Assembly (NCBI RefSeq): GCF_030445035.2
Contig: NC_080694.1
Coordinates: 75,822,094 to 75,886,093, forward strand
Reading direction: 5' to 3'
Length of the DNA: 64,000 nucleotides
From: Dasypus novemcinctus
Lineage: Eukaryota > Chordata > Mammalia > Cingulata > Dasypodidae
Position 1 is the first letter of the stretch. Each line of letters begins with the position of its first letter. The notes under the pieces were generated by a model. That model had not been told where the DNA came from and did no database searches. It saw nothing but the letters and a program-made list of their open reading frames with translations. This document shows, in pieces, positions 1 through 11,519 of the stretch. The position numbers were made by a program, and so were the translations under genes.

Positions 1-1190
1 ATGCCGGGGCTGGACATTCCCCGGGCAGGAGTCACCGTGGGGAGGCCGCCCGGGGGCTTGGCGGGGCTGGGCGGGGCCGGCAGCGGCATGTGCCAACTCA
101 GCAGCGGCGGGGGCAGTGGGGCTGCCACGGCCGGCCGCCCCGTTGCCCAACTCGGAACCCGGCGCCCCGCCCGCGGCGCCCACTGCCCGCCGCCCACGGC
201 CGCCCGCCCCGTCCCGGCCCCGCTGCGCTTTCCCTTCCGCGGCCCCGGGGCCCCGCCCCTCGCCTCGGCGCCCCTCCAGCTCTGCTCCTGTCGGCGCCCA
301 CGGCCCAGGCTCCGTCGCTGGCGAAAACGCCCCTTCTGGGGCTCGGGGACGCAGGCGTGTGCTGTGGGTCCAGGGACGGGCAGGGGGTGGCCGGTCAGAG
401 CGGGGCCTCTGCGCGCAGCCCCTCCCCGCCGCGGCCCTGACTCCCGAGGTGAGCAAGAGGCTAATCAGGCTAATTGGAAGGTGGGGCCTGCGGCCAGTGA
501 GCCCGGCCTGGGTGAGTGGACAGGAAGCGGCCGGCTGTGTTTAGGACGGAGCCAGGCCGGCTCCGGGCCCCGAGGAGGAGGAGAAGGAAGGGGAGGACGG
601 AGGACAGAGCCTGAGTGTGCGCCGCTTCGCCCCCATGCGCCCCTCCCTCGCCGCCCCGCCCCAGCCAATTAGTTGCTCACTGGTATTGCCGAGAGTATCA
701 GTATCAGGGGAGAGGCTGGGAGGCGGTCAGCTGCTCTCCCCGGCCCACGGGAGCCCCAGCCCACTGCCCAGACTCTCCTGTGCCCCAGGCGCGAGCCGCC
801 CCCTCGCCCTCTGCCTCCCGACCGCCTGCAGCTCCCCAGCGCCGCCCCAGCTCCTGAACCGCACCGCGAGTGAAGTTACTGGACCTCCCGTCCACCCCGG
901 ACATGGCCAGTTCTCACACTGGGAGTGGGAAGGAGGGGCGCGGGGGTGCTGCGGGGGGAGGAGGCACTCGGGGAGCTGCCCCAGGGGGCTGGGTGGTCTG
1001 GGGGCAGCTCTGGAATCAGCTGCTGGGGGCGCGAGGCCCGGCAACACATGAGACCCCGCTGACCCTCAACTCCTCGCCTGTGAAATGGGCACCTCTAACC
1101 ACGTCGCCCTGTAGGACGTTGGTGAGGAGCAGACCACAAGGAAGGGGACAAGGGGTCTTCCCAGCAGGGGCCGCGGTCGTGCTGTCACGG
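1..1190. other. GC-rich, CpG-dense intergenic segment (CpG-island-like)
   Basis: The first ~900 bases are extremely G+C rich with many CpG dinucleotides, and density falls off after about 950. Several overlapping open frames exist on both strands. Their translations are low-complexity Gly/Pro/Arg/Ala stretches, as expected from base composition. I see no splice structure or recognisable protein. By human synteny this side faces CDSN/PSORS1C1, so an untranslated first exon is possible but cannot be shown. Confidence 0.5.
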
Positions 1191-1199
1191 GGGAGCAAG

Positions 1200-1600
1200 T
1201 AGGACGGGCTGCCCCTGTCCAGCTCTCCTCTGAGCCCCCTGCTCCTGCCCCCTGTCCAGCTCTCCTCCAAGCCGCCCTGCTTGGCCTACTCTGGTCCAGG
1301 TCTCCTCTGATCTCCCCTGCTCCTGCCCTCGTCCAGCTCTCCACCAAGGCCCCCTGCTTGGCCTGCCCCCGTCCAGCTCTCCTCCGAGCCCCCTGCTCCT
1401 GCCCTTGTCCAGCTCTCCTCTGAGCCCCCTGCTCCTGCCCCCGTCCAGCTCTCCTCTGAGCTCTCCTGCTCCTGCCCCCGTCCAGCTCTCCTCTCAGCAC
1501 CCTGCTCCTGCCCTCGTCCAGCTCTCCTCCGAGCCCCCTGCTCCTGCCCCCGTCCAGCTCTCCTCTGAGCCCCCTGCTTGGCTTGCCCTCATCCAGGGTC
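1200..1600. repeat. Minisatellite, ~30-36 bp unit (GTCCAGCTCTCCTC... type)
   Basis: The phrase GTCCAGCTCTCCTCTGAGCC followed by CCCTGCTCCTGCCC recurs about ten times with small variants. Open frames across it on both strands come only from the repeat. Confidence 0.85.
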
Positions 1601-3050
1601 CAGGCAGACCGACACACTGCCGTGGAGACCCCACTGCGCACCACTGCGTCCTGCGACGCCTCCTGCCCACATCTGTCCCCGCCCTCGCGCTCGGCGGCTC
1701 CCTCCTTTCTAGGGCGAGGAGAGGTGTCGGCCTCGGGGCCCAGCACCTGCCGGCCGTCCGCGTGTGGGCGGCCAGCAGGCCCTGGTTCCCTTTCCAGCAT
1801 GCGCTCCCTGGGAGCCAGACGCACGGCCGTCTCGTTGTTGTCCTCGCATTCCTCCCGGGTGCCGTCACGCCGCGGCGAGGCTGTGGCTGGCAGTCTCTCT
1901 GGGCCGGCAGCCAGGGCTCCAGCCGCCCACGCGGCCGTGTTTCGGCCATTCCTTGCTCCCGCGCTCCGTCCTCTGCAGCCACCTCCCTGGGCTGCGGGGC
2001 CCTCAGCCGCTGTCCACAGCGTGGCCCTGCCCAGCTGCCGTGCTCTCGTCCTTGATTTTACTCTGCTGTGTCCTGAGCAGCTCCCAGTAGCCTTTCCCCC
2101 AGCCCACGCCGTGGAACCCTGGAGCTAACGGGGCCACGAGGGAAGGGCCAGCGCCGAGGCCGGCTGGACGATGCCCCTGGCAGCTCACGAGGGTCTGCTG
2201 CAACCACAGCCGTGGGACGCCCGGCAGCTCACGCCCGGAGCGGGTGCCTCCCAGGGCAGGGGCTGGGGTCCTGCTCGCGGCGAAGAGGGCGGGTCCTGCC
2301 CCACCGGCCGCTGCGGTGCCCGGCCGTCGTCCCGGCCTGAGCTCGGAAGGTGCCGCAGTGAGGAGTGGAGGGGCGGCAGGTGCAGGCCTCCAGGAGGGCT
2401 CGGGCGGGAGAGCTCAGAGGCGGGTCTGGCGGCTAAAGGCTGAACGCAGGGGAACGGTGGGTGGAGGGACGGCGGGCTCCCGGTGACCTGAACGCCGTGG
2501 CCGCCCCCTGCCCCACGCCTCGGTGCTGGCGGTCTTCTGCACGCCCTCCAGAGCCTGCCCCTCGCAGGGGGAGGCAGGGGCCCAGCCATTTGCCCCCCGC
2601 CAGCGGACAGGTTTGGGCCCGACGCGGTGCCAGGCCTGGTGGGCTTCGGCCTCTGAGCCCATGTCGCGCTGTGAATCCATCCCCGTGGCTCTGGGCGCGT
2701 CGGGGCTCCTGACGCCCCGAGAACCCGAGCCATGCTCCCGTGCGCGTCTCTCTGGTCACAGGACGCCGCTCGCACTGAGCCTCCCGCGGGAAGAAACGCG
2801 GAGTGGGACGGCGCGCGGCGCGGGCCGCCCTGCCTCTCGACTCCTTCCTCCGTGTGGCACCACGGAAGTCCCAGAGCAGACGTTGGTGAGGCCGGCCTCG
2901 GAGACCCCGGCGGAGAAGAGCGCCGTGTCAGAGGGCCCTGCTGGGAGCTTGTGCTCCTGCCGGCGGGGGAGCTGGACTCAGCGGGGACCCTCTACACACG
3001 CCTCTTCTGTCCCTTGTACTGAACTTGTCATTGGCTCTGGGGTTGGTGTA
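1601..3050. other. GC-rich unique intergenic DNA, no gene seen
   Basis: Moderately CpG-rich single-copy-looking sequence. The open frames have compositionally biased translations and no recognisable domain. I see nothing here that I can name. Confidence 0.4.
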
Positions 3051-3089
3051 TGCCCAGGAGACTTGACTCTCTGGACTGTCCACGTGCCA

Positions 3090-3755
3090 GCTGGGCCCGA
3101 GTCTCAGCAGAGCTGTGACACCTACTCTCGGGTTAGCTGGACTTACCCAGGTCAGCTAACAGGATGGCAAGGTCGACCACCACACCAGGGAGCCGAGAGT
3201 GCCTACAGCTGCAAGCAGGAGAGTCGCACCTTCAGCCGTGTGGGATCTAAGCCCCCTCTCTATTTAGAGGCAGAGTGGACTTTTCACCATTCCGGGGGCA
3301 CAGAGTGGAGGAATAAAATACGGATTAGAGTGGACTTACTGGTATTCTACTATAGAACTATTGTGACTAGCAATGGAAGAAATTGTGTCAACGATGTGGA
3401 GAAAGTGGCCACGGGAGATGCTGAGGGCAGGGAGAGGGAAAGGAGGTGTGAAGTGGGGGCATGTTTGGGGCTTGGATTTGTCCTGAATGATATTGCAGGG
3501 ACAGATGCTGGACATCGTGTATCCTGCCGTCACCCACTGAATGGACTGGGGGAGAGTGTGAACTACAGTATGACAACAATCCATGTGGTGCAGCAGAGCT
3601 CTAAAACGTATTCTCCAAATGCAATGAATGCCGCACAGTGATGAAAGAGGTTCTTGATGTGGGGGGAGGGGGGAGGGGATGGGGGCTATATGGGAACCTT
3701 TTATGTTTTTCAATGTGACATTTTTTGTGACCTATGTATCTTCAAAAAAATTAGA
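3090..3755 (+). mobile_element. L1 3' end (5'-truncated), copy 1 of a local family
   Basis: This stretch aligns by eye with 9780-10425: both share the blocks TGGAGTGGAC, GATATTGCAGGGACAGATGC, CACTGAATGGACTG and GATGAAAGAGGTT..TTGATGTG. Both then have a G-rich patch, TATGGGAACCT, a T-rich stretch and CTATGTATCTT-type sequence before an A-run. This is the layout of a LINE-1 3' UTR. The long open frame across 2523-3641 is an artefact. Confidence 0.7.
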
Positions 3756-3999
3756 AAGGAAGTAAAGGAAGGACGACGTGCCCCCTAGAGGAGGGCCCTG
3801 GGCAGGGAGACGGGCGCGCACCGCGCGGCTGGGGCACGTCCGGCTGGCCCTCCTCCCCTGCCGGTGGACTCCGCTGCTGGTCGCACTTGCCCCTCCCCCT
3901 GGTGTGTGCGCAGAGCTGTTTTCCCACCGTGGGGATGGGGGGACGTGAGTCACCGCATCTCCACCGGGTCGCGCGTGACCAAGAAGCCTCGGGGGGCGC

Positions 4000-4850
4000 C
4001 CTGCCGGGAGTGCGTGGGGGTGCGCGGGGGTGAGCGGGAGCCCCTACCAGGCGGGGGCTCAGGGTGGGGGCTCAGCCACGGGGGGGGCCCTGCTGGGAGT
4101 GTGTGGGGGTGTGCGGGGGTGAGCGGGGGTGAGCGGGAGCCCCTACCAGGCGGGGGCTCAGCTGCAGGGGTGCGCCCTGCCGGGAGTGCGTGGGGGTGCG
4201 TGGGGGTGAGCGGGAGCCCCTACCAGGGTGGGGCTCAGCAGCAGGGGGGCACCCTGCTGGGAGTGCGTGGGGGTGCGTGGGGCTGCGCGGGAGCCCCTAC
4301 CAGGTGGGGGCTCGGGGTGGGGGCTCAGCCGCGGGGGGCGCCCTGCTGGGAGTGCGTGGGGTGTGCGGGAGCCCCTACCAGGCGGGGGCTCAGCCGGGGG
4401 GGGGTGCGCCCTTCTGGGAGTGTGTGGGGGTGCATGGGAGCCCCTACCAGGCGGGGGCTCAGCCCCAGGGGGGGGCTCAGCCACGGGGGGGCGCCCTATC
4501 AGGAGTGCGTGGGGTGTGCGGGAGCCCCTAGCAGGCGGGGGCTCAGCCACAGGGAGGGGGCTCAGCCATGGGGGAGGGGGCTCAGCCGCGAGGGGGTCCC
4601 TGCTGGGAGTGCGTGGGGTGTGCGGGAGCCCCTACCAGGCCAGGACTCAGCCGCAGGGGGGTGCCCGGCCGGGAGTGCGTGGGGGTGCATGGGACTGCGC
4701 GGGAGCCCCTACCAGGCGGGGGCTCGGGGTGGGGGCTCAGCCGCGGGGGAGGGGGCTCAGCCGCGGGGGGGCGCCCTGCTGGGAGTGCGTGGGGGTGCGT
4801 GGGGTGCACGGGAGCCCCTACCAGGCGGGGGCTCGGGGTGGGGGCTCTGC
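4000..4850. repeat. Minisatellite, complex ~65-75 bp unit
   Basis: About a dozen imperfect repeats built from GGGAGTGCGTGGGGGTGCG, GGGAGCCCCTACCAGGCGGG and GGCTCAGCCGCGGGGGG. G-runs of 5-9 on the plus strand make it a strong candidate for G-quadruplex formation. Reading frames of up to ~400 aa across it are repeat artefacts. Confidence 0.9.
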
Positions 4851-5653
4851 GTCTTCACCCCCTTTTACTCTCTCCCTCTCCGCCTCTCAGGTGCCCACCC
4901 CTTCTGGGCAGGTGACCTCTGGCCACTCCACGTCCCTCTGCCCTGGCTCACCTGCCCTGTCCGCGGCCTCTGCAGCCGGTGGTCCAGCCAGCCCCACACG
5001 GGCCACGACAGCAGCCGTTTCCCCGGGCCTGGGGGTCCGGGGCGGCAAAGCGCGTGGTCGTGGCATTCCCAGCCCTGGGCGCTGGTTGGTACTTGGTGAT
5101 TTTTCTGAAACAGAAGAGTGAGTGGATGTGTGCAGGCCATGCTCCGCCTCCACGTGGCGCTGGGCCACATCTCCCTCCTCTCTGGCTTCCTGGACGCAAA
5201 GCCGTGGCGCACAGGGTCCGACTGCGAGCGGCTCACGGCCTCGTGGGCGACTCTCCAGAGCCAGGCTTCTCTCCGGAGTCAGCTCTTTTTCCCGATGCAG
5301 CTTCCAGTGTCCCCATGGCGCGGCGAGGACGTGGCGGGTCTCCCGTGGCTCTGGGGTCCCTCCCCAGCACCCCGCTCTCCTCCAGAGCTCACCTCCGAGC
5401 CTGCCTGTTCGGCCTCCATGTCCACTCTGCCGCGCCCTGCGCTGCCCTCACAGCCTCTCCAAGGGACACAGGCCGTGGCTGGACCTGGAGGCCCGGCCCA
5501 GAGCAGGGCAGGAGGGGAGCTGGGCGGCTCCTCCCCCAGGCTCCCTGGAGCCACCGGGGGTCAGCTGAGGGCCCCCCCCACCCCCAGCCCCCACTCTGAC
5601 CCTGAGAGGGTGATGGCAGAGGGGTGAGGGGCTCTGAGGTCAGTCTTTCTCTT
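4851..5653. other. Intergenic, no gene seen
   Basis: Mixed GC-rich sequence with overlapping short frames on both strands and no recognisable protein, RNA or repeat. Confidence 0.4.
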
Positions 5654-6068
5654 TTTATTTTTAATTTTTATTTATTTCTCTCCCCTTCCCCTCTCTCCCC
5701 CGCCGCGTTGTCTGCTCTCTGTGTCTATTCACTGTGTGTTCTTCTGCCTCCACCTGTATTCTTGTCAGTGGCATGGGAATCTGTGTCTCTCTTTGTTGCG
5801 TCATCTTGCTGAGTCAGCTCTCGTTGTGCGGTGCTGCTCCTGGGCAGGCTGCACTTTCTTTCGCGCTGGGCGGCTCTCCTTACGGGTGCACTCCTTGGGC
5901 GTGGGGCTCCCCTACGCGGGGGACACCCCTGCGTGGCTCGGCACTCCTTGCACGCATCAGCACTGCGCATGGGCCAGCTCATCACATGGGTCAGGAGGCC
6001 TGGGGTTTGAACCCTGGACCTCCGCTGTGGTAGGCGGGCGCTCTGTCTGTTGAGCCAAATCTGCTTCC
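5654..6068 (-). mobile_element. DAS-type tRNA-derived SINE
   Basis: The tRNA-like head lies at the right end (reverse complement of GTTGAGCCAAATCTGCTTCCC). Its B-box-like GGTTCAAACCC reads on the minus strand at about 6005-6015. The A-rich tail lies at the left as T-rich DNA. Flanks CAGTCTTTCTCTT and CAGCCCTTCTCTT may be a worn target-site duplication. Confidence 0.9.
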
Positions 6069-6069
6069 C

Positions 6070-7242
6070 AGCCCTTCTCTTCCTGCTCTGCCGAGCCCGC
6101 GGAGGGAGCCGGGCGCTGCCCTCTACCCCTGCGCCTGCTCCCAGCCACTGTTCCTCCCACAGCCGCTGTCAATGCTGCTTATTGTTTTGGTCACCCTGGG
6201 GAGGACGGCCGCACAGGAGAGGGGCCGGGAGGTGGGCTGGGGGCTGCCTGGGGCTGGGTATGTGGGGCCCATCTCCCCCTGGCACCGAGCTCTTCCCTGG
6301 CAGGGAGCCGATGCGCTGCCTGCCCCGCAGGCGAGCAGGAACGTGGAATCGCGTGACAAGCTGGCCCCGTCCCAGCTCAGCCCTTGCACCCCTGAGGCCC
6401 CTGGCGCTGGTTTTCTTGATTCTCAGCGATCCTGGGAGACGGGGATGCTGCTCCTCCCGTGGAGCTGGAGCGCCTGGTCCTTCTGCAGGAGCGGGCGCTG
6501 CTGAACCTGCGGCCATCGTGCTGCCCTCTGCCTGCTGCACACAGCCGGCCCTCTCCCCTGCCCCAGGGCCCGCTCGCTCCCGTTTCTTCCAGTTCCTGCT
6601 CCCCTCTCCTGCCCCAGGGGTGGGGGTTCCACCCCCAGCCCCACACCGTGTCCTCTGCCCCCCCACGGGCTCCAGCTGCCTGCAGCCCCTCCCACTGGAA
6701 GACAAGCCTGGAGCAGGGCCTTGCGCAGCTCCTGCGCGGTGCGTGGCTCCCGGGCGGAAGGAGCTCAGTAAATGGATGGGAGCAGGACTGACGTGGGCAC
6801 CGCTCGCCCAGTGGCCTGTGCCGGCTCTTCCGGATCGGCCTGGCTGCCCAGGGGACCCGCTCCACTGTGGGAGACGCCAGGGGAAGCAAAGGGCGAGAAT
6901 CCAGGGAGGGCTCCACGCTGCCCCCTGGCGGCAGGCCCTGGAACGGCGCCTCCTGGGTCCTCGGCGTTGCACCGGGAGCTTAGAGATGATTAGAGGAGTT
7001 CCCTGAGTGCTCTGAGGCCACACAGAGGGCGAGTGGCCGAAAGGGGACAAGGGCCGGGTCACCTGCTGCTTTCACCACTGTGCTGTCCTACCCGCCCACC
7101 ACAGGAGCCGAGACCACGTCACAGAAAGGAAGGCTAGGGGGTGATTGATTACAGGCTTAGACTGTGAGGGGGAAAACTTGAAGAGGGGGAGTTTATTTAA
7201 TTCAACGAGGTTTTGGAGCCAGCGCCAGTCACCTGATGGACA
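6070..7242. other. GC-rich intergenic DNA, no gene seen
   Basis: No protein, RNA or interspersed repeat recognised. The open frames on both strands are low-complexity. Confidence 0.4.
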
Positions 7243-7256
7243 CTTATTATTAGAGG

Positions 7257-7669
7257 GAAAGCAGACTTGGCCCAGTGGACATGGGAGGTCCACGGTTCAA
7301 ACCCCGGGCCTCCTTGACCCGCGTGGAGCTGGCCCATGTGCAGTGCTGATGAGCGCAAGGAGTGCCGTGCCACGCAGGGGTGTCCCCCGCATAGGGGAGC
7401 CCCATGCACAAGGATTGCGCCCCGTAAGGAGAGCCGCCCAGCAGGAAAGAAAATGCAGCCTGCCCAGGAATGGTGCCGCACACACGGAGAGCTGACACAG
7501 CAAGATGACACAACAAAAAGAAACACAGATTCCCGTGCTGCTGACAACAACAGAAGCAGACAAAGAACACGCAGCAAATAGACACAGAGAACAGACAACT
7601 GGGGCAGGGGGGAGGGGAGAGAAATAAATAACTTAAAAAAAAATGGAATGGATTGTCTTTGGAAAAAAA
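7257..7669 (+). mobile_element. DAS-type tRNA-derived SINE with target-site duplication
   Basis: Head AAGCAGACTTGGCCCAGTGG with a B box at about 7290 (GGTTCAAACCCC), body, then GAGAAATAAATAA and A-rich tail. The 14-bp duplication TTATTATTAGAGGG lies at 7243-7256, with a near-identical copy at 7670-7683. About 30 bp of non-SINE-like sequence (ATGGAATGGATTGTCTTTGG) separates the usual tail from the second copy and may be a transduced 3' flank. Confidence 0.9.
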
Positions 7670-7683
7670 ATTATTATTAGAGG

Positions 7684-8410
7684 GGAAAGAATGTACAGTA
7701 AGAGAGCGTAAGTTTGTACCAGAGGGAGTCACGGGCAAATCTGAAACACAAAACTGGCAGGAGCTGTGCCACCCTCCCCGGCTCCAACCTCGGGTGTGCC
7801 GTCTGACTTAATTCTGATCGCATTTTCATGCCGTGATTTGCATGTTTGTTTCCTCCTGAGACACAGAGCTCCTGGAGGGCAGGGAGGGCGGACCCTGCTC
7901 CCAGGCCTGTCGCCCCCACCCGGCATCCAACCCACAGCAGATGCTCCCTAAACGTCTGTCGTGTGGACCAGTGGACGAGCGAAGGAGGGGTGTGGGGTTT
8001 CCCTGCCTGGAGACCTCAGCGCTGGACAACCGCCTCTCCTGTCCCTTCACTGGCCCAAGGGCCTGGCCCGATGCCAGGGCCGTGCACGCTTCCCCGTGGC
8101 CGCTGTCAGTGGGTGATACCACAACACTAGGTCTGGGTTATTTTCCTTCCCTGGCCAAACGGCGCTGACTCCCTTCTCAGGGTGCTGGGCCCCCGTTGCG
8201 TCAACCTGAGCTCCGAGCCTCTTATTTATTTCCATGACCTCATGTTGACGTACACCTGGGCGAGGTCGGCCCAAGCAGGTGGGGAGGAGCTCAGCCTCGC
8301 TCCAGGCCCCCCCCAGCGAGGAAGCACGCCGCATCTGAGTCCACACCCACGGCCTAGTAATAGGCTTCAAAGTCTTCGGGGATCTCCTGCCTCCCTCTTC
8401 TTCACCCACT
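7684..8410. other. Intergenic, no gene seen
   Basis: Single-copy-looking sequence without a recognisable feature. Confidence 0.35.
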
Positions 8411-8424
8411 CACCTGCCCGTGTA

Positions 8425-8545
8425 CTGAGCTGGGAAAACCGGGTTTGGAGTCAGGGAGCCCTGCCTTCGCACTCATGCGTGTGCCAGGGGAGTTATGTCA
8501 CGTGTAGTTCCCAGCTCTGTGAAGTGGGGCTAATCTTTTGCTTTA
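8425..8545 (+). mobile_element. Worn MIR fragment
   Basis: Contains MIR-like phrases: CTGAGCTGGGAAAACCGGGTTTGGAGTC, a TCACGTG..AGTTCCCAGCTCTGTGAAGTGGGG core and GGCTAAT. The order and spacing match the MIR core but it is highly diverged. Confidence 0.5.
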
Positions 8546-8600
8546 TTAAACACAGTGGACCAAGTACTAGGAGAGAGATAAGGCATACAAAAACAGTTTA

Positions 8601-9010
8601 GGGAAGTGGATTTGGCTCAATGGATAGAGCATCTACCTACCACATGGGAGGTCCAGGGTTCAAACCCAGGGTCTCCTGACCGGTGCGATGAGCTGGTCCA
8701 CGCGCAGTGCTGCTGTGCGCGAAGAGTGCCGTGCCATGCAGGGGTGTCCCCTGTGTAGGGGAGCCCCATGCACAAAGAGTGCACCCCGTAAGGAGAGCCG
8801 CCCAGTGCGATAAAAGCGCAGCCTGCCCAGGAGTGGCACCGCACACATGGAGAGCTGATGCAGCAAGATGACGTAACAAAACGTAACAGATTCCCAGTGC
8901 CGCTGACAAGAATGCAAGTGGACATAGAAAAACACACAGCAAATGGATAGAGAGAGCAGACCATGGGGGAGGGGGAAAGGGGAGAGAAATAAATAATAAA
9001 ATTTAAAACG
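8601..9010 (+). mobile_element. DAS-type tRNA-derived SINE
   Basis: Head GGGAAGTGGATTTGGCTCAATGG with B box GGTTCAAACCC at about 8658, full body, then GAGAAATAAATAATAAA tail. ACAGTTTA precedes it (8593-8600) and recurs after the tail (9011-9018), consistent with a target-site duplication. Confidence 0.9.
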
Positions 9011-9018
9011 ACAGTTTA

Positions 9019-9474
9019 TACTTTACAAGGGGAGAAAGACGGGGAGGCCAGTAAAATGCTGTGAAAAGTAAGGAAGACAGCCTGACGGAAATCTCATTCT
9101 CGGGCCACAGCACTCCCTCTCCTGGAAGAGTTTTGTGTTGTTGTTTTTTCTCTCTTTCTTTTCCCAACTCACTGGCTTGGGAGATGCCGAGGTCAGTTGA
9201 GGGGTTCAGGGCCCCTTCTTCCCTCTTCCCCTTCACCCCACGCATCCTGCTCAGGGTACAGACCCGTGTCCCTCCCCATGCTGGACACAAGACCATCCCC
9301 GACCAGCCTGCTCAGCAGGTGCTCCCTCCGCAGGCTGTAAACCCTTCACTCTCTCTTGCCCCAAATCACGCTTCATTAGTGAAGTCAGCCATTCATAGAA
9401 CACTTCAGGGGTGCTTTATGGCCCAGCAGAGCAGTCTGTATTGAGGTTACAAAGATGAATAAAGAAATGGGAAA
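9019..9474. other. Intergenic, no gene seen
   Basis: No feature recognised in this stretch. Confidence 0.35.
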
Positions 9475-9700
9475 CTATAGTGGTTAAAGCCAGAGGCTTA
9501 GGCCAGGCCTGAGTTCAAGTCCAGCTCTGCCATTTTCCAGCATGACCTCACAGGAGTCACCGCTCCTGGCTGGCCTGTTTCTCTTTTCTGTGAACTGGAG
9601 GTAACGACCGGGCTGTTGTGCAGAACAAGGGAGAGCGTCATCTGCAGAACTTTGGGCCACAGCGTGCATAGCACCTGGGCTGTCAAAAGCATCTGTTAGG
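9475..9700 (+). mobile_element. MIR element
   Basis: Starts ATAGTGGTTAAAGCCAGAGG, followed by GAGTTCAAGTCCAGCTCTGCCA, a CTGTGAACTGGAGGTAA block and GTGCATAGCACCTGGGCTGTC. This is the standard order of MIR landmarks from the tRNA head to the LINE-related tail. Confidence 0.8.
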
Positions 9701-9779
9701 ATACACAGCAGCAAATGGTACTTTGTGTCTTAAGTTGCCTTCCCCAACTAACCCGAGAGTAGGCACTGCAATTCTGCTG

Positions 9780-10435
9780 AGGCTCAGGGCCCAGCTGGCA
9801 CATGGATGGTTCATGATTCAAGTCTCCTGAGCCTACACCAACCTCAGTGCAACAGCCAACAGGTCAACCACCACACTAGGGAACCCAGAGTCTACAGCTG
9901 CAAGCGGGAGAATCCCATCCATCAGCCATGTGGGAGCTAAGCCCCCTCTTGATTTAGAGGTGGAGTGGACATCACCATCCCACGGTCCACAGAATGGAGG
10001 AATATAAAATATGGATTAGAGTGGACTTACTGATACTCTACTATGGAAATATTGTGACTCTAGCAATGGAAGAAATTATGTCATTGTGGAGACAGTGGCC
10101 CCAGGAGTTGCTGAAGGCAGGGAGAGGGAAAAAGAGGTATGGTCTGGGGGCATTTTCAGGATGTGGAGTTGTCCTCAATGATATTGCAGGGACAGATGCA
10201 AGGCATTATATGTCCTGCCATAACCCACTGAATGGACTGAGGGACAGTGTAAACACAATGTATACTGTGTAGCAGTGCTCCAAAATGCACTCATCAAATG
10301 CAGTGAATGTGCCACATTGATGAAAGAGGTTGTTGATGTGGGAGGAGTAGGGATGGGGGGTGCGGTATATGGGAACCTCATATTTTTTAATGTAACATTT
10401 TGTGTGATCCATGTATCTTTTTTAAAAAAACATAG
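9780..10435 (+). mobile_element. L1 3' end (5'-truncated), copy 2
   Basis: Homologous by eye to 3090-3755. Shared blocks are AAGCCCCCTCT, GATTAGAGTGGACTTACT, GATATTGCAGGGACAGATGC and GATGAAAGAGGTTGTTGATG. It ends with TTTTTAATGTAACATTTTGTGTGATC and CATGTATCTTTTTTAAAAAAA, typical of an L1 3' terminus. Confidence 0.75.
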
Positions 10436-10449
10436 AATTAAAAAGAAAA

Positions 10450-11290
10450 GTTGCATTCCCCAGAAGCTGACACAGGTAAGATTCAGGAGGAAGGGACCTG
10501 TTGGAAAGCGTTCCCAAGCGGAGATGGGGGTGGGGAGGCAGAGCGGTGGGTCCCGGCGTCTGGAGAGGCGCCCACCCAGACGTGTGGAGCCAAGCACCGT
10601 CTCCTGCAGGACGATCCGGGCCGCGGAGGACGGGAGCATTTAGCCCCATGTCTGGGGCAGGGGAGGGAAAAACGTCAGGTGCTTCCAGCACACCTGGCCC
10701 AGCCTGAGGCAGGAGGGGGAGTCCGCCGCGAACAATCCCTGCTCTGCGTGTCGTCCAGGCACCGCGACCCGCAGCGCACGGAGACGAGGCGGGTTGGAGA
10801 GGCTTCCCGGAGAAGAGCACGGCGGGCGGCGGGCAGGGAGGTCGGTCCAGGCGGAAAGGCAGAGGCCGGCCACCGCCTGAGGCCGCGAGCAATGTCGCTC
10901 GGGACAGCGGTCGCAATGCACCACGGCGGCCTGGGCGCCTGCCCTCGGAGCAAGGCTCCCACGCTCCTGCCGCGCCCCTCGCGGCGCACGCCCTGCCCTG
11001 CCTGGAAGCCTCCCCTGACCACTTCCGCTCCGCCGGACCCTCCTGGGGAACTCCTGGTGTTTCCTGCTGAGGCCGTTCCTTTGGTGCTTACTCATGTGAT
11101 GATTCGGTTATATGCCTCCTTACGATCATTGCAATTTAAGTCTGTGTGTAAATCCCTAGGCGTAATTGTAAGCTCCCTGAGAAGGACACTTTTTAGAAGT
11201 TCTCTGTATTACGCACTGCACTTGGCATCAGGGGCATATAAAGGGCATAAAATAACGAATGAGTGAATTAGCACACTTTCGGCTCTGTGA
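10450..11290. other. Intergenic, GC-rich then AT-rich, no gene seen
   Basis: The 10450-11060 part is GC-rich with overlapping frames on both strands and no recognisable product. The rest is AT-richer and unremarkable. Confidence 0.35.
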
Positions 11291-11329
11291 CATTCTGCTA
11301 GGATCAGCCCTACGACTTGCTCTAGGAGG

Positions 11330-11515
11330 GACCAGAGATGGAACCCAGGACCTCGTGCATGGGAAGCAGGCGCTCAACCACTGAGCTACTTCCACTCCCC
11401 AACGAGGGTTCTTTTTTCGTTTGTTTTGTTTTTAAGAGGCAGTGGGGATTGAACCCAGGACCTTGTACATGGGAAGCAGGTGCTCAACCACTTGAGCTAC
11501 ATCTGTTCTCTGCCC
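11330..11515 (-). mobile_element. Two adjacent ~80-bp tRNA-Ala-like SINE units
   Basis: On the minus strand each unit reads as a tRNA-like head: GAGCTCAGTGGTTGAGC-type A box, then CCTGCTTCCCATGCACGAGG, then a GGTTCAATCC-type B box. The units lie at about 11333-11398 and 11440-11510, separated by a T-rich spacer that may be the tail of one of them. Confidence 0.7.
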
Positions 11516-11519
11516 TAAA

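Noticed and set aside
1-672. 223-aa plus-strand frame at the window start
   Set aside because: CpG-island base composition, no signal peptide or domain, competing frames on both strands. Not CDSN, whose Ser/Gly-rich protein would look different.
3864-5099. Plus-strand 411-aa open frame
   Set aside because: Glycine-rich translation of the 4.0-4.85 kb minisatellite.
8601-8700. tRNA gene
   Set aside because: A- and B-box-like signals exist, but each is the head of a SINE with a long body, A-rich tail and target duplications. No cloverleaf gene on its own.
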